DNA of 41,783 nt. Source: DATLXU01 sp035575515 (lineage in GTDB: Bacteria; Acidobacteriota; Blastocatellia; UBA7656). The position numbers were made by a program, and so were the translations under genes. Position 1 is the first letter of the stretch. The number at the start of each line of letters is the position of its first letter. Positions 17,353 through 24,518 of the stretch are shown in pieces. Location of the stretch: assembly GCA_035575515.1 (NCBI GenBank), contig DATLXU010000122.1:1-41783 (forward strand). Reading direction: 5' to 3'. Under the pieces are notes generated by a model. The model was not told where the DNA came from and ran no database searches. It saw only the letters and a program-made list of their open reading frames with translations.

Positions 17353-18417
17353 CTACTTGCCGAAGACGAGTATGACAAAGCTATCGGGCACGATGGTCGG
17401 ACGAGGACGCGGGCGTTCAGGTGTTGCGCGGGGCGCAGGCCCGAACTCTGCCGTCGCTAAGAATATCCTGTGCGTCTTCGGGTCGAGCGCCAGCGTTCTT
17501 GCTCCGCGCTGCGTCGGCACATCTTCGACGACGTGGAATTTATCCGCCGAATCTTCCTGAACGACCGTTAATGTGCCTTCGCCGTTCGAGCTGAATGCCA
17601 GTTTCGTTTCAGGATCGAAGACCGTCCCATCAACTCCGCTGCCGATTGGGAGCGCAGCGACGATCTTGCCGTTGTCCGCGTTCATAACGATCATCTTTTT
17701 ATTCTCGCAGACGACAAACAGCCTTCGCTGCTTGCGGTCAATCGCCATTCCTGTCGGGCCTTCGCCGGGAGCGAGCGGCCAGCGCGATTTGATTTCCAGT
17801 TTGCGCGAATCAATGGCTACGACTTCGCTCTTGTCGTCGAGATTGACATAGACCATTCCTTTGCCGTCTGAGACAGCAAACTCAGGATGGCCGCCCAAAG
17901 CGACCGTGTCGACAATTTTACCGTCGGCTGCTTCGATAACAGAAAAGCTCGAACTGCCGCGATTAAAGACGAAGACGCGATGGGTCGGCGGGTCGTAGAT
18001 AATCGCATCGGGATTTGTGCCGACTCTTATTGTGCCGAGCGGTTTCAGCGTCTTCAAATCGAATATCGTTACCGTGCCGTCTCTGCCGTTCGATGTGAAG
18101 CCGCGCCCGACATCAGAAGCTATGGCGACTCCGTGTATGCCGTTGGTGTCGGAAATCTCGCCTATCGTTTTGCCTGTGTCCACGTCTAGCACGATGACTT
18201 TCGTCGCGTGCGAAACGTAGAGGCGACGGGCCGCGTCGTCAACGAGCAGATAATCCCATCCGCCCTCGCCGCCGAGTTGAATTTTGTTTATCAAGTGATA
18301 GCCTGACGCTGATGGAGCCTTCGAATCTTTCTTTTGAGCTTGAACGCTTGAAGCGAAGGATGCAGTCAGGAAGAACAGGAATAATGCCGATGAGAGTCGT
18401 TTGATTGGAGATTGCAT
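17353..18417 (-). CDS. secreted YVTN/NHL-type beta-propeller protein
   Basis: 354 residues with a signal peptide ending in VQAQ (about 1-28). The rest consists of roughly 40-residue propeller blades with motifs such as RRLYVSHATKVIVLDVDTG, TVTIFDLKTLKPLGTI, RVFVFNRGSSSFSVI and RRLFVVCENKKMIVMNADNG. Such YVTN-type seven-bladed propellers act as binding scaffolds in the periplasm or outside; no catalytic residues can be assigned. The ATG at 18417 has a strong AGGAGG 4-5 nt upstream. It is divergent from the GMC oxidoreductase across a 438-nt regulatory region, at the left edge of the exported redox locus, and may be part of it. Confidence 0.85.
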   Translation of the reverse strand: MQSPIKRLSSALFLFFLTASFASSVQAQKKDSKAPSASGYHLINKIQLGGEGGWDYLLVDDAARRLYVSHATKVIVLDVDTGKTIGEISDTNGIHGVAIASDVGRGFTSNGRDGTVTIFDLKTLKPLGTIRVGTNPDAIIYDPPTHRVFVFNRGSSSFSVIEAADGKIVDTVALGGHPEFAVSDGKGMVYVNLDDKSEVVAIDSRKLEIKSRWPLAPGEGPTGMAIDRKQRRLFVVCENKKMIVMNADNGKIVAALPIGSGVDGTVFDPETKLAFSSNGEGTLTVVQEDSADKFHVVEDVPTQRGARTLALDPKTHRIFLATAEFGPAPRATPERPRPRPTIVPDSFVILVFGK

Positions 18418-18663
18418 TGCGCCTCCTCATACAAAAGCGGTGATATATTTATTGTTAATGATTGTGCGGCGACTGGCAATCTGTTCTACAATCGGCAAGA
18501 CAGTTTGTCAATGAATTGCAGTCATCAAAATCACGCGAGCACGGGCCGCGAGGCGGAGCTTCGCTCGGCAAGCGGTGCTTCCTTGACGAGAACGCCGACG
18601 GAAAAGTTTCTTGTGGCTGTCGCTTTCATCACCGGCCACGCCCTGTAACGATATGCTTGAACC

Positions 18664-18676
18664 GCTCAATTTGAGC
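18664..18676. promoter_or_regulatory. 13-bp palindrome, candidate operator
   Basis: GCTCAATTTGAGC is a perfect dyad of 6-bp half-sites around one T. It ends 4 nt before the candidate -35 at 18681, a typical position for a regulator-binding site. Confidence 0.4.
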
Positions 18677-18680
18677 GCAA

Positions 18681-18710
18681 TTGACTTTGTCAATGCACCA
18701 ACGATATATC
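18681..18710 (+). promoter_or_regulatory. candidate promoter of the GMC operon with overlapping dyad
   Basis: TTGACT (18681-18686), then ATATAT at 17-nt spacing (18704-18709) or TATATC at 18. The -35 is itself half of a second dyad TTGAC-ttt-GTCAA (18681-18693), so a bound regulator would cover the -35. Transcription would start near 18717, right at the terminator-like hairpin. Confidence 0.5.
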
Positions 18711-18719
18711 CATCCTCTA

Positions 18720-18750
18720 AAAAAGGAGCCGTTTCAACTTGCTCCTTTTT
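18720..18750 (+). terminator. terminator-like stem-loop at the 5' end of the GMC transcript
   Basis: AAAAAGGAGC (18720-18729) pairs perfectly with GCTCCTTTTT (18741-18750) around an 11-nt loop; the A- and T-runs make it work in both directions. No gene ends nearby. It may stop leftover transcription from the divergent region, act as an attenuator, or cap the 5' end of the GMC mRNA. Confidence 0.7.
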
Positions 18751-18855
18751 ATTTGATATCAGCAGGACAGTTGCTCAGGGTTGCAGCCTCATTTCCTTGA
18801 CTCCTCATCAGAACCATTATATAAGCCTCTCACCAAACGCTGGAGAAGCCGGAAT

Positions 18856-20523
18856 ATGAGAAGCGAACAGACCAAATTTCCCGTTGATACTGATGTTGAT
18901 TTCGTAATAGTCGGAGCGGGCGCTGCCGGAGGCATCATCGCAAAAGAATTAGCTGCGGCGGGCTTCCGAGTCGTCGTACTCGAACAGGGACCCTACCTCA
19001 AAGAAAAAGATTTCGAACACGACGAGTTCAAATACATGCAGCAGCGCGCTATTACCAACGACTACCGCCGCCAGCCGAACACTTTTCGCAAGACCGAAAA
19101 AGAGAGAGCCAAACTCCAGCCCGCCATAATCTATGGCCGGCAGGTCGGAGGCGGCACGGTTCACTTTACGGCAAACTACTGGCGCTTTCACGAGATTGAT
19201 TTCATCGAGCGCAGCCGATGGGGGCCAATTTCAGGAACGGGCTTTGCCGACTGGCCCATCACTTACGCGGAGCTTGAGCCGTACTACACGAAAGCTGAAT
19301 GGGAATTAGGCGTGTCAGGTCTTGCGGGCGCAAGTCCGTTCGATCCTCCGCGCTCGCGAGCCTATCCGCTGCCTCCGATGCCAATCAAGTCAGCGGGCGC
19401 GCTTGCCGAGATCGGCGCGCGAAAGCTCGGCTGGCATGCGTTCCCTGCTCCGCTCGCGATCATCTCGAAACCTTATCGCGGGCGTTCGGCCTGCGCGCAT
19501 TGCGGCTTCTGCGAGTACTTCGGCTGCGAGATGCGCGCCAAATCTTCCACTCTCACGACGGTCATCTATGAAGCCGAAGCGACGGGCATGTGCGAGATTC
19601 GCCCGAACAGCTACGTGCGAAAGATCGAAACCGATAAAGCGGGCCGCGCGACCGGCGTGATCTATTTTGATGAGAAGGGCCGCGAGCAATTTCAAAAAGC
19701 TAAAGCCGTCGTGCTGAGCGCGAACGGGGCTGAAACTGCTCGATTGCTTTTAATGTCGAAGTCGAATCTGTTCCCACATGGTTTAGCAAACTCAAGCGGC
19801 AAAGTCGGCAAGTACCTTATGTTCAACGGACACGGCGGGGCCGCAGGGTTGTTCGAGCACCCGCTCAACGAATTCAAGAGCGTGCCTGTGACAAGAGTGA
19901 TTCATGATTTTTATGACGCAGACCCGAAGCGCGGCTTTTATGGCGGCGGCGGCATTGACACTCGCTTCGTTCAGTTCCCCATCGGGTTTGCTATGCGCGG
20001 GTTGCCGCCGGACGCGCCGCGCTGGGGCGCTGAGTTCAAGACAATGCTCAAGCAGTACTATACGCATTCGATGAACGCGGCGGGCCATACCACTTCGCTG
20101 CCAGTTGAGACAAACAGCGTCTCGCTTGACCCTGAAGTGAAAGACGCGTGGGGATTGCCTGCGATGCGAATCACCTACAAAGACCACCCGGAAGACATGA
20201 AGACGATGAAGTTTTTTCAGGAGCGATGCAAAGAGCTTCTCGAAGCGGCAGGCGCGAAAAAGATTTGGACGCGACCCATAAACGGGCAATCGTTCGGCTT
20301 TCACCTGCTCGGCACCTGTCGAATGGGCAATGACCCGAAAGAATCCGTAGTTGATAAATATCATCGAGCGCACGACGTGCCGAATCTTTTCATCTGCGAC
20401 GGCTCAAGCTTCGTGACGAGCGGGCGCGGCCAGCCCACTTGCACGATTCAGGCGCTCGCCTATCGCGCGGCGGATCACATCATCCGCATGGCCCGAAGCG
20501 GAGAGATTAAATCGGCCATATGA
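18856..20523 (+). CDS. GMC-family FAD oxidoreductase (gluconate dehydrogenase/choline dehydrogenase-like)
   Basis: 555 residues from the ATG at 18856, chosen for GGAGAAG 8 nt upstream; earlier in-frame codons back to 18781 are rejected. The FAD-binding Rossmann motif is VIVGAGAAGG (17-26). The second GMC segment is around YGRQVGGGTVHFTANYWR (93-110), and the C-terminal half has the catalytic-histidine region GFHLLGTCRMG plus the VDKYHRAHDVPNLFICDGS and TSGRGQPTCTIQALAYRAADHI signatures. Family members oxidise alcohols, sugars or sugar acids. A cysteine cluster CAHCGFCEYFGC (213-224) is typical of the gluconate-dehydrogenase branch and might hold an Fe-S centre. No signal peptide and no small Tat subunit gene are adjacent, so location is unclear. 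The RidA gene follows after a 62-nt gap. Confidence 0.9.
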   Translation: MRSEQTKFPVDTDVDFVIVGAGAAGGIIAKELAAAGFRVVVLEQGPYLKEKDFEHDEFKYMQQRAITNDYRRQPNTFRKTEKERAKLQPAIIYGRQVGGGTVHFTANYWRFHEIDFIERSRWGPISGTGFADWPITYAELEPYYTKAEWELGVSGLAGASPFDPPRSRAYPLPPMPIKSAGALAEIGARKLGWHAFPAPLAIISKPYRGRSACAHCGFCEYFGCEMRAKSSTLTTVIYEAEATGMCEIRPNSYVRKIETDKAGRATGVIYFDEKGREQFQKAKAVVLSANGAETARLLLMSKSNLFPHGLANSSGKVGKYLMFNGHGGAAGLFEHPLNEFKSVPVTRVIHDFYDADPKRGFYGGGGIDTRFVQFPIGFAMRGLPPDAPRWGAEFKTMLKQYYTHSMNAAGHTTSLPVETNSVSLDPEVKDAWGLPAMRITYKDHPEDMKTMKFFQERCKELLEAAGAKKIWTRPINGQSFGFHLLGTCRMGNDPKESVVDKYHRAHDVPNLFICDGSSFVTSGRGQPTCTIQALAYRAADHIIRMARSGEIKSAI

Positions 20524-20585
20524 TGTTTGTCGCCAAATTAGAACAGCAATCAAGCAATAAGAATTCTACAAGAGAGGAGACCGTC

Positions 20586-21065
20586 ATGAAGCGCATTCTA
20601 TCTTTTGCATTCCTCGCAGTTGTCGTGTTCGTTTTCACGCTCAACGCTGAAGCTCAACAGAAATCTGACAAGGCACAATCAGCGAAACCTTCCGTTGAGT
20701 ATTCGAGCGCGAGCAGCACGTCGGCTCGCCCGCTTTCCGATATCGTCCGTGTCGGCGATATGCTTTACCTTTCGGGCAAGCTCGGCACAGACAGTTCAGG
20801 CAAGCTAGTGCCGGGAGGTATCGCCGCAGAGACTAAACAGACGATGGAGAATATCAAAGCTGTTCTCGAAAAGAATAATTCTTCGCTCGACAACGTCGTG
20901 AAATGCACCGTTATGCTTGCCGACATAAAGGAGTGGGCCGATATGAACGCCGTCTATACGACGTTCTTCAAAAAAGACCGGATGCCCGCGCGCAGCGCGT
21001 TCGGCACGAGCGGCCTAGTGATGAATGCCCGCGTCGAGATCGAATGCATGGCAACAGTCAAATGA
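20586..21065 (+). CDS. exported RidA/YjgF-family protein
   Basis: 159 residues from the ATG at 20586, which has GAGGAG upstream and opens a signal peptide (MKRILSFAFLAVVVFVFTLNAEAQQ region). The remainder is a whole RidA domain with YLSGKLGTD, the helix QTMENIKAVLEKNNSSLDNVVKCTVML, the family arginine in PARSAFG (R136) and the VEIEC strand. RidA proteins hydrolyse reactive enamine/imine intermediates released by PLP and flavin enzymes. Most RidA proteins are cytosolic; an exported one points to imine chemistry in the periplasm. A Tat-exported aminotransferase is encoded 7 kb away. The gene lies between the GMC oxidoreductase and a two-domain secreted protein, all co-directional. Confidence 0.88.
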   Translation: MKRILSFAFLAVVVFVFTLNAEAQQKSDKAQSAKPSVEYSSASSTSARPLSDIVRVGDMLYLSGKLGTDSSGKLVPGGIAAETKQTMENIKAVLEKNNSSLDNVVKCTVMLADIKEWADMNAVYTTFFKKDRMPARSAFGTSGLVMNARVEIECMATVK

Positions 21066-21082
21066 TATTGGAGTCAGCGCTT

Positions 21083-21871
21083 ATGTCACGAAGGCTTCTC
21101 TTCTGCGTCGCTATACTGATATTGTCCGCGCACGAAGCGGCGGCTCAAGCGACTCAGCCGATCTATCTCCAATATGACGGCTATGTGAAGAATAAAGACG
21201 GCACCTACACGCTCTCGTTCGGATACTTCAATATGAATCACGTCGACGTGAAGATCGAGCCGGGCGCGGATAACGCATTCGCGCCTGACCCTGCTGACAG
21301 GAATCAGCCAATAGTCTTCTTAAAAGGTCGCCACCGCTTCGCGTGCAGCATAATCGTTCCGGCTGATTTCGACGGCAAGCTTCAATGGACTGTGCGCTTC
21401 GCCGGAAAGAGTTCCACCACGACGGCAAAGACGCTCGACCCGCTTTACGAGCTTGAGCTAAACAGCGCGAAGAAAGCTACGGCGGGTCTCAACTTTGAAG
21501 AAGCCGCGAAAGGAGTCTGCGTCAACCGCGCGCCATCGGTTCAGGTGATCAATCCACTTGCCGACGTGAATGCTGGAGCCGATACGCTAGCGGCCACGAA
21601 CTTCGCCGCGCGCCTCGATCAGGAGCTTACGCTAAACGGCAGCGTCGAAGACGACGGACTGCCGCGCGGGAGCAGGACAATCATTTCGTGGAAGAAAAAC
21701 AGCGGGCCGGGCACAGTTACGTTCTCAGATGCTGACCAGGCTGTTACGCGCGCGCGGTTCAGCGCGCCGGGAGTTTATGAGCTTGAGATGACTGCGACCG
21801 ACACCGAACACACGAGCAGCGTGAAGATCAAAGTGACCGTCACACTGCCGGACGAGAAAAAGCAGGATTGA
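21083..21871 (+). CDS. secreted protein of unknown function with C-terminal PKD/Ig-like domain
   Basis: 262 residues from the ATG at 21083 (GGAG 9 nt upstream). An ATG at 21062 overlapping the RidA stop would add seven residues. A signal peptide ends in AAAQA. The first domain (about 25-130) begins IYLQYDGYVKNKDGTYTLSFGYFN and contains KIEPGADNAFAPDPADRNQP and LKGRHRFACSIIVP. From memory this resembles an uncharacterised domain seen beside PQQ dehydrogenases and cytochromes in soil bacteria. The second (about 155-262) has the Ig/PKD-like pattern NGSVEDDGLP, ISWKKNSGPG and PGVYELEMTATDTEHTSS. It is probably a periplasmic or surface binding partner; there are no catalytic motifs. Confidence 0.75.
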   Translation: MSRRLLFCVAILILSAHEAAAQATQPIYLQYDGYVKNKDGTYTLSFGYFNMNHVDVKIEPGADNAFAPDPADRNQPIVFLKGRHRFACSIIVPADFDGKLQWTVRFAGKSSTTTAKTLDPLYELELNSAKKATAGLNFEEAAKGVCVNRAPSVQVINPLADVNAGADTLAATNFAARLDQELTLNGSVEDDGLPRGSRTIISWKKNSGPGTVTFSDADQAVTRARFSAPGVYELEMTATDTEHTSSVKIKVTVTLPDEKKQD

Positions 21872-21915
21872 AAACAGTATAGTAGCTCGGAATTGGGTGA
21901 GACTGAGCAGTCTTT

Positions 21916-21943
21916 GGAGTGCGGCGACAAGTCGCCACACTCC
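21916..21943. repeat. REP-like hairpin in a convergent gap
   Basis: GGAGTGCGGCGAC (21916-21928) pairs with GTCGCCACACTCC (21931-21943) with a single C/A mismatch and a 2-nt spacer. There is no T-tract on either side, so it is not a canonical terminator, although it sits between converging genes and could block both transcripts. The core GTGCGGCGACAAGTCGCC is of a type I have seen repeated in related genomes. Confidence 0.65.
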
Positions 21944-22003
21944 ATAAAATGTTGCTCTTTATCCTGCGAAAGTTCTCCTCAAATATACTCGCGCAACACA
22001 CCA

Positions 22004-23344
22004 TCACTGCGGCCTTGCGCCAGCCGCAATTGCCTTCGACCGCTCGGCTTTCTGCTTCTGAATCTCTGCGTACTCCTGATCGCTGATGTAATAGAAATCG
22101 AGCCAGCCGATGTTCATCTCATCAACCGTGCGGTCACCCCAGCCGACGAAAGCAGTCGGGTCAGGATTTTCTTTATTGGCAGCCGAGTTGTCGTGATACG
22201 CCGTCATGTGCAGAACAGTGCCTCGTGGAAACGCGGGCGGGTTCTTGTACGGATAGGTTATCTGCCACGTCCACACGAAGCGCGCAACATCCGTAAGCAA
22301 CTCCACTTCGCCGCTCGGAAGAATCGCTTCGAGCGTCATCCGCTTGCCGCGATAATGCATGTGTGGCTGAAAGCTTATGAGCCTAGCAGGTTCATCCAGC
22401 CGAAAATACGCATCGCTTCGAGCATTAGGCTCACCTGGAGGAATGGCTAAAGTAGAAGGCGACGAGATGCCCTTCGTTGAGATCAGATACTTCGGCGTGT
22501 AGCCTTTCGGAAAGAACTTGAATCCGATCTTCGCGTGTTCGACCACAGGCTTTTCGCCATTGGGGTGATAGTGAAAGCTGAAGCGCAACTTCGATCCCGC
22601 TTTCAACAGCTTGGCCGTGCCGTTCGTAAATATGTCGCCGTCATTGCCGCGTGCGTATTCCGTAAGCAAAGAACTGCTGCCGAGCGACGGCTTAGCCGCG
22701 CCCTTAACTCCGCCGTTTGCCGGTTCGCTCTGAAGCGCATAGACGAGGACGTGATGAAGCACCTTCGGATCTTCGGGGATGATCTGCATCCACTTAATGT
22801 AGCGATCTTCCGTTAGTCCCGTCGGGACATCTATCTTGGGAAACTGATCTGCGCCCGCAGCAGGCACATCGAACCCAGAGCTTGTGACCACAAGGTCAGG
22901 CTCCTCGCCGAACACCCACGAATTCGCAGGCGGAAAGACTCGCGGCGGAGGCGCATCCTTCGGGTCGCCTTTCGGCGCGCCGCTGTCTACCCATCGGACG
23001 ATCATCGCAATCTGCTCGTCGCTCAACGATGGGTCAGGGTCGTATTCGCCTACAGTGCGGTCTATGTGCCAGGGAGGCATGTACCGCGTGACTACTTTTT
23101 CTTTGATCGAGCGCGCCCACGGGCGAGTTTCTTCATAGGTCACGAGCGACATCGGAGCCATACCATTTGGCCTGTGACAGTCCTGGCAGGACTTCTGGAG
23201 GATCGGCAGAATGTCTTTTGTGAATGTCGGCTTCGCAGGCGCTGCTGCATCTTTCGGATGATCTGAAAACGCCGAAGCCAGCGAAACGCCGCAGGTGATG
23301 ATTGCTACCAGCACGACAAAGATGAGCTTACTTTCCGATTTCAT
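22004..23344 (-). CDS. c-type cytochrome fused to PHM-like copper type II monooxygenase domain
   Basis: 446 residues with a signal peptide (about 1-26). A heme c domain has CQDCH (C53, C56, H57), and MPPWHID at 89-95 offers an axial methionine. A copper type II ascorbate-dependent monooxygenase-like region fills about 140-420. The copper ligands of animal PHM (H107/H108, H172, H242/H244, M314) have plausible counterparts in order and spacing: HH197-198, H258 or H260 in FHYHPNG, H328/H330 in PHMH, and M410 in DEMNIGW. It may hydroxylate a C-H bond using O2, drawing electrons through its own heme instead of ascorbate. The ATG has GGGAGG upstream. It is last in an operon after HupE-like and PAL-like genes. 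A non-catalytic redox or copper-binding role is possible. Confidence 0.85.
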   Translation of the reverse strand: MKSESKLIFVVLVAIITCGVSLASAFSDHPKDAAAPAKPTFTKDILPILQKSCQDCHRPNGMAPMSLVTYEETRPWARSIKEKVVTRYMPPWHIDRTVGEYDPDPSLSDEQIAMIVRWVDSGAPKGDPKDAPPPRVFPPANSWVFGEEPDLVVTSSGFDVPAAGADQFPKIDVPTGLTEDRYIKWMQIIPEDPKVLHHVLVYALQSEPANGGVKGAAKPSLGSSSLLTEYARGNDGDIFTNGTAKLLKAGSKLRFSFHYHPNGEKPVVEHAKIGFKFFPKGYTPKYLISTKGISSPSTLAIPPGEPNARSDAYFRLDEPARLISFQPHMHYRGKRMTLEAILPSGEVELLTDVARFVWTWQITYPYKNPPAFPRGTVLHMTAYHDNSAANKENPDPTAFVGWGDRTVDEMNIGWLDFYYISDQEYAEIQKQKAERSKAIAAGARPQ

Positions 23345-23427
23345 ATCAGCCTCCCTCTAGATGAAGCTGTCGGATTTTGTCTGCCACTTTAGCACCGTCG
23401 GGATTTGAAGTAAAACATTTTCTGCAG

Positions 23428-24486
23428 CTATTTTTTGACGTACCTCTTCAACGCGCGGGGGCCGACCTCTGCGCCGTAGATGTTGCCCGCCGCATCAGCC
23501 GCCACGCCTTCGGCCCCGCTCGTGGGGGATTTATCAGGGTCAGGTTCAGGGTCTGGAATGAAAGCCACAACCTTCCCATCCTTGGCGCTGCCGACGCGGA
23601 TGCCGCGCTTCCAGCCCGGATGCCGCGCCGCGTTCGATTCGGAATCGGCTACGTAAATCACATCGTTGCGATCAATGTAAATCCCGCTTGGTCGGCTGAA
23701 CTGTTTCCACTCTTCCAGAAACTTTCCTTCTGGATCGAATATCTGAATGCGATTGTTCGCGCGGTCTCCAACAAATAATCGTCCCTTTGAATCAATGGCG
23801 ATGGCGTGAGGCGTATCGAACTCGCCGGGCGCTGAGCCTTTTTTTCCCCATGCCTTGATGAACTTTCCGTTCTTATCAAACTTCACGATGCGCGCGTTGG
23901 TGTTTCCGCCGTGCCCATCCGCGACGAAGATGTCGCCGTTCGGAGCGGTGACGACATCACTGGGCTGGTTAAAAGTATCAGGGCCATCGCCTGCAACTCC
24001 CACCTTGCCGAGCGTCAACAGTACTTTTCCTTCCGGGCTGAACTTGACGACGATGTGGCCCTTTCCAGCAATGGCCGGATTATTAGCAGCGCCCGGCGGA
24101 ATGCCGTCTGTCACCCAGACATTTCCCTCGCGGTCAACGTGTATGCCATGCGGGAAGATGAACATCCCCGCGCCGAAGCTCTTAACGAGTTTGCCCGTCG
24201 AATCGAACTGAAGCACGACTGGCAGGTTCGATCCCGCGCAAGAGTTCGCGCCACACCTTTCAGCGACCCAGATCGTCTTGCCGTCGGGAGCGATGTCAAC
24301 CGCGCTCGTCGCGCCCCACGTTCTGCCTTCGGGCATCTTCGCCCAGCCCTCAACCGTGCGGTACGGATTCGGCAGATCGTTAAGGGGCTGAGCATTGCTC
24401 TGAGCGCGCGCGCTGTCTGCGCTGAGCATTATCAAAGCAGCGATGAATATTATAAACGCGACTCTAACTCGACCAGAACCTGACAT
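23428..24486 (-). CDS. secreted NHL propeller resembling PAL (peptidyl-hydroxyglycine amidating lyase), incomplete site
   Basis: 352 residues with a signal peptide to about residue 29, then six NHL-type blades. Long stretches follow animal PAL: FPHGIHVDREGNVWVTD, FNQPSDVVTAPNGDIFVADG, NARIVKF, GEFDTPHAIAID and GDRANNRIQIF. Against rat PAL residues recalled from the literature, zinc ligands H585 and H690 correspond to H113 and H227, and R706 to R242. Y654 is replaced in DGHGG (H192), and the third zinc ligand H786 falls in GAEGVAAD, with no histidine. So it has the PAL fold but an altered site; it may be a binding subunit or a lyase with other chemistry. Strong AGGAGG 7 nt before the ATG. The PHM-like cytochrome gene follows 83 nt downstream. 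Confidence 0.8.
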   Translation of the reverse strand: MSGSGRVRVAFIIFIAALIMLSADSARAQSNAQPLNDLPNPYRTVEGWAKMPEGRTWGATSAVDIAPDGKTIWVAERCGANSCAGSNLPVVLQFDSTGKLVKSFGAGMFIFPHGIHVDREGNVWVTDGIPPGAANNPAIAGKGHIVVKFSPEGKVLLTLGKVGVAGDGPDTFNQPSDVVTAPNGDIFVADGHGGNTNARIVKFDKNGKFIKAWGKKGSAPGEFDTPHAIAIDSKGRLFVGDRANNRIQIFDPEGKFLEEWKQFSRPSGIYIDRNDVIYVADSESNAARHPGWKRGIRVGSAKDGKVVAFIPDPEPDPDKSPTSGAEGVAADAAGNIYGAEVGPRALKRYVKK

Positions 24487-24518
24487 CGCAGTTCCTCCTT
24501 TTTATGAAGACTTCGTTT

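Larger units (their letters stand above)
18418..18855. other. divergent regulatory region between propeller and GMC oxidoreductase
   Basis: 438 nt without a convincing gene. On the right it holds two short palindromes, a promoter-like element and a terminator-like hairpin, listed separately. For the leftward gene, TTGCCA followed after 17 nt by AACAAT (minus strand) is a weak promoter candidate. Open frames at 18412-18674 show no family and no ribosome site, and I treat them as noise. Confidence 0.5.

Noticed and set aside
18412..18674. Short open frames in the gap upstream of the GMC gene
   Set aside because: No ribosome site, no family and overlapping candidates in several frames; better explained as regulatory sequence.
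20903..21082. Upstream extension of the secreted PKD-type protein
   Set aside because: The extension overlaps the RidA gene and its translation is Arg-rich; the signal peptide and a ribosome site support the start at 21083.
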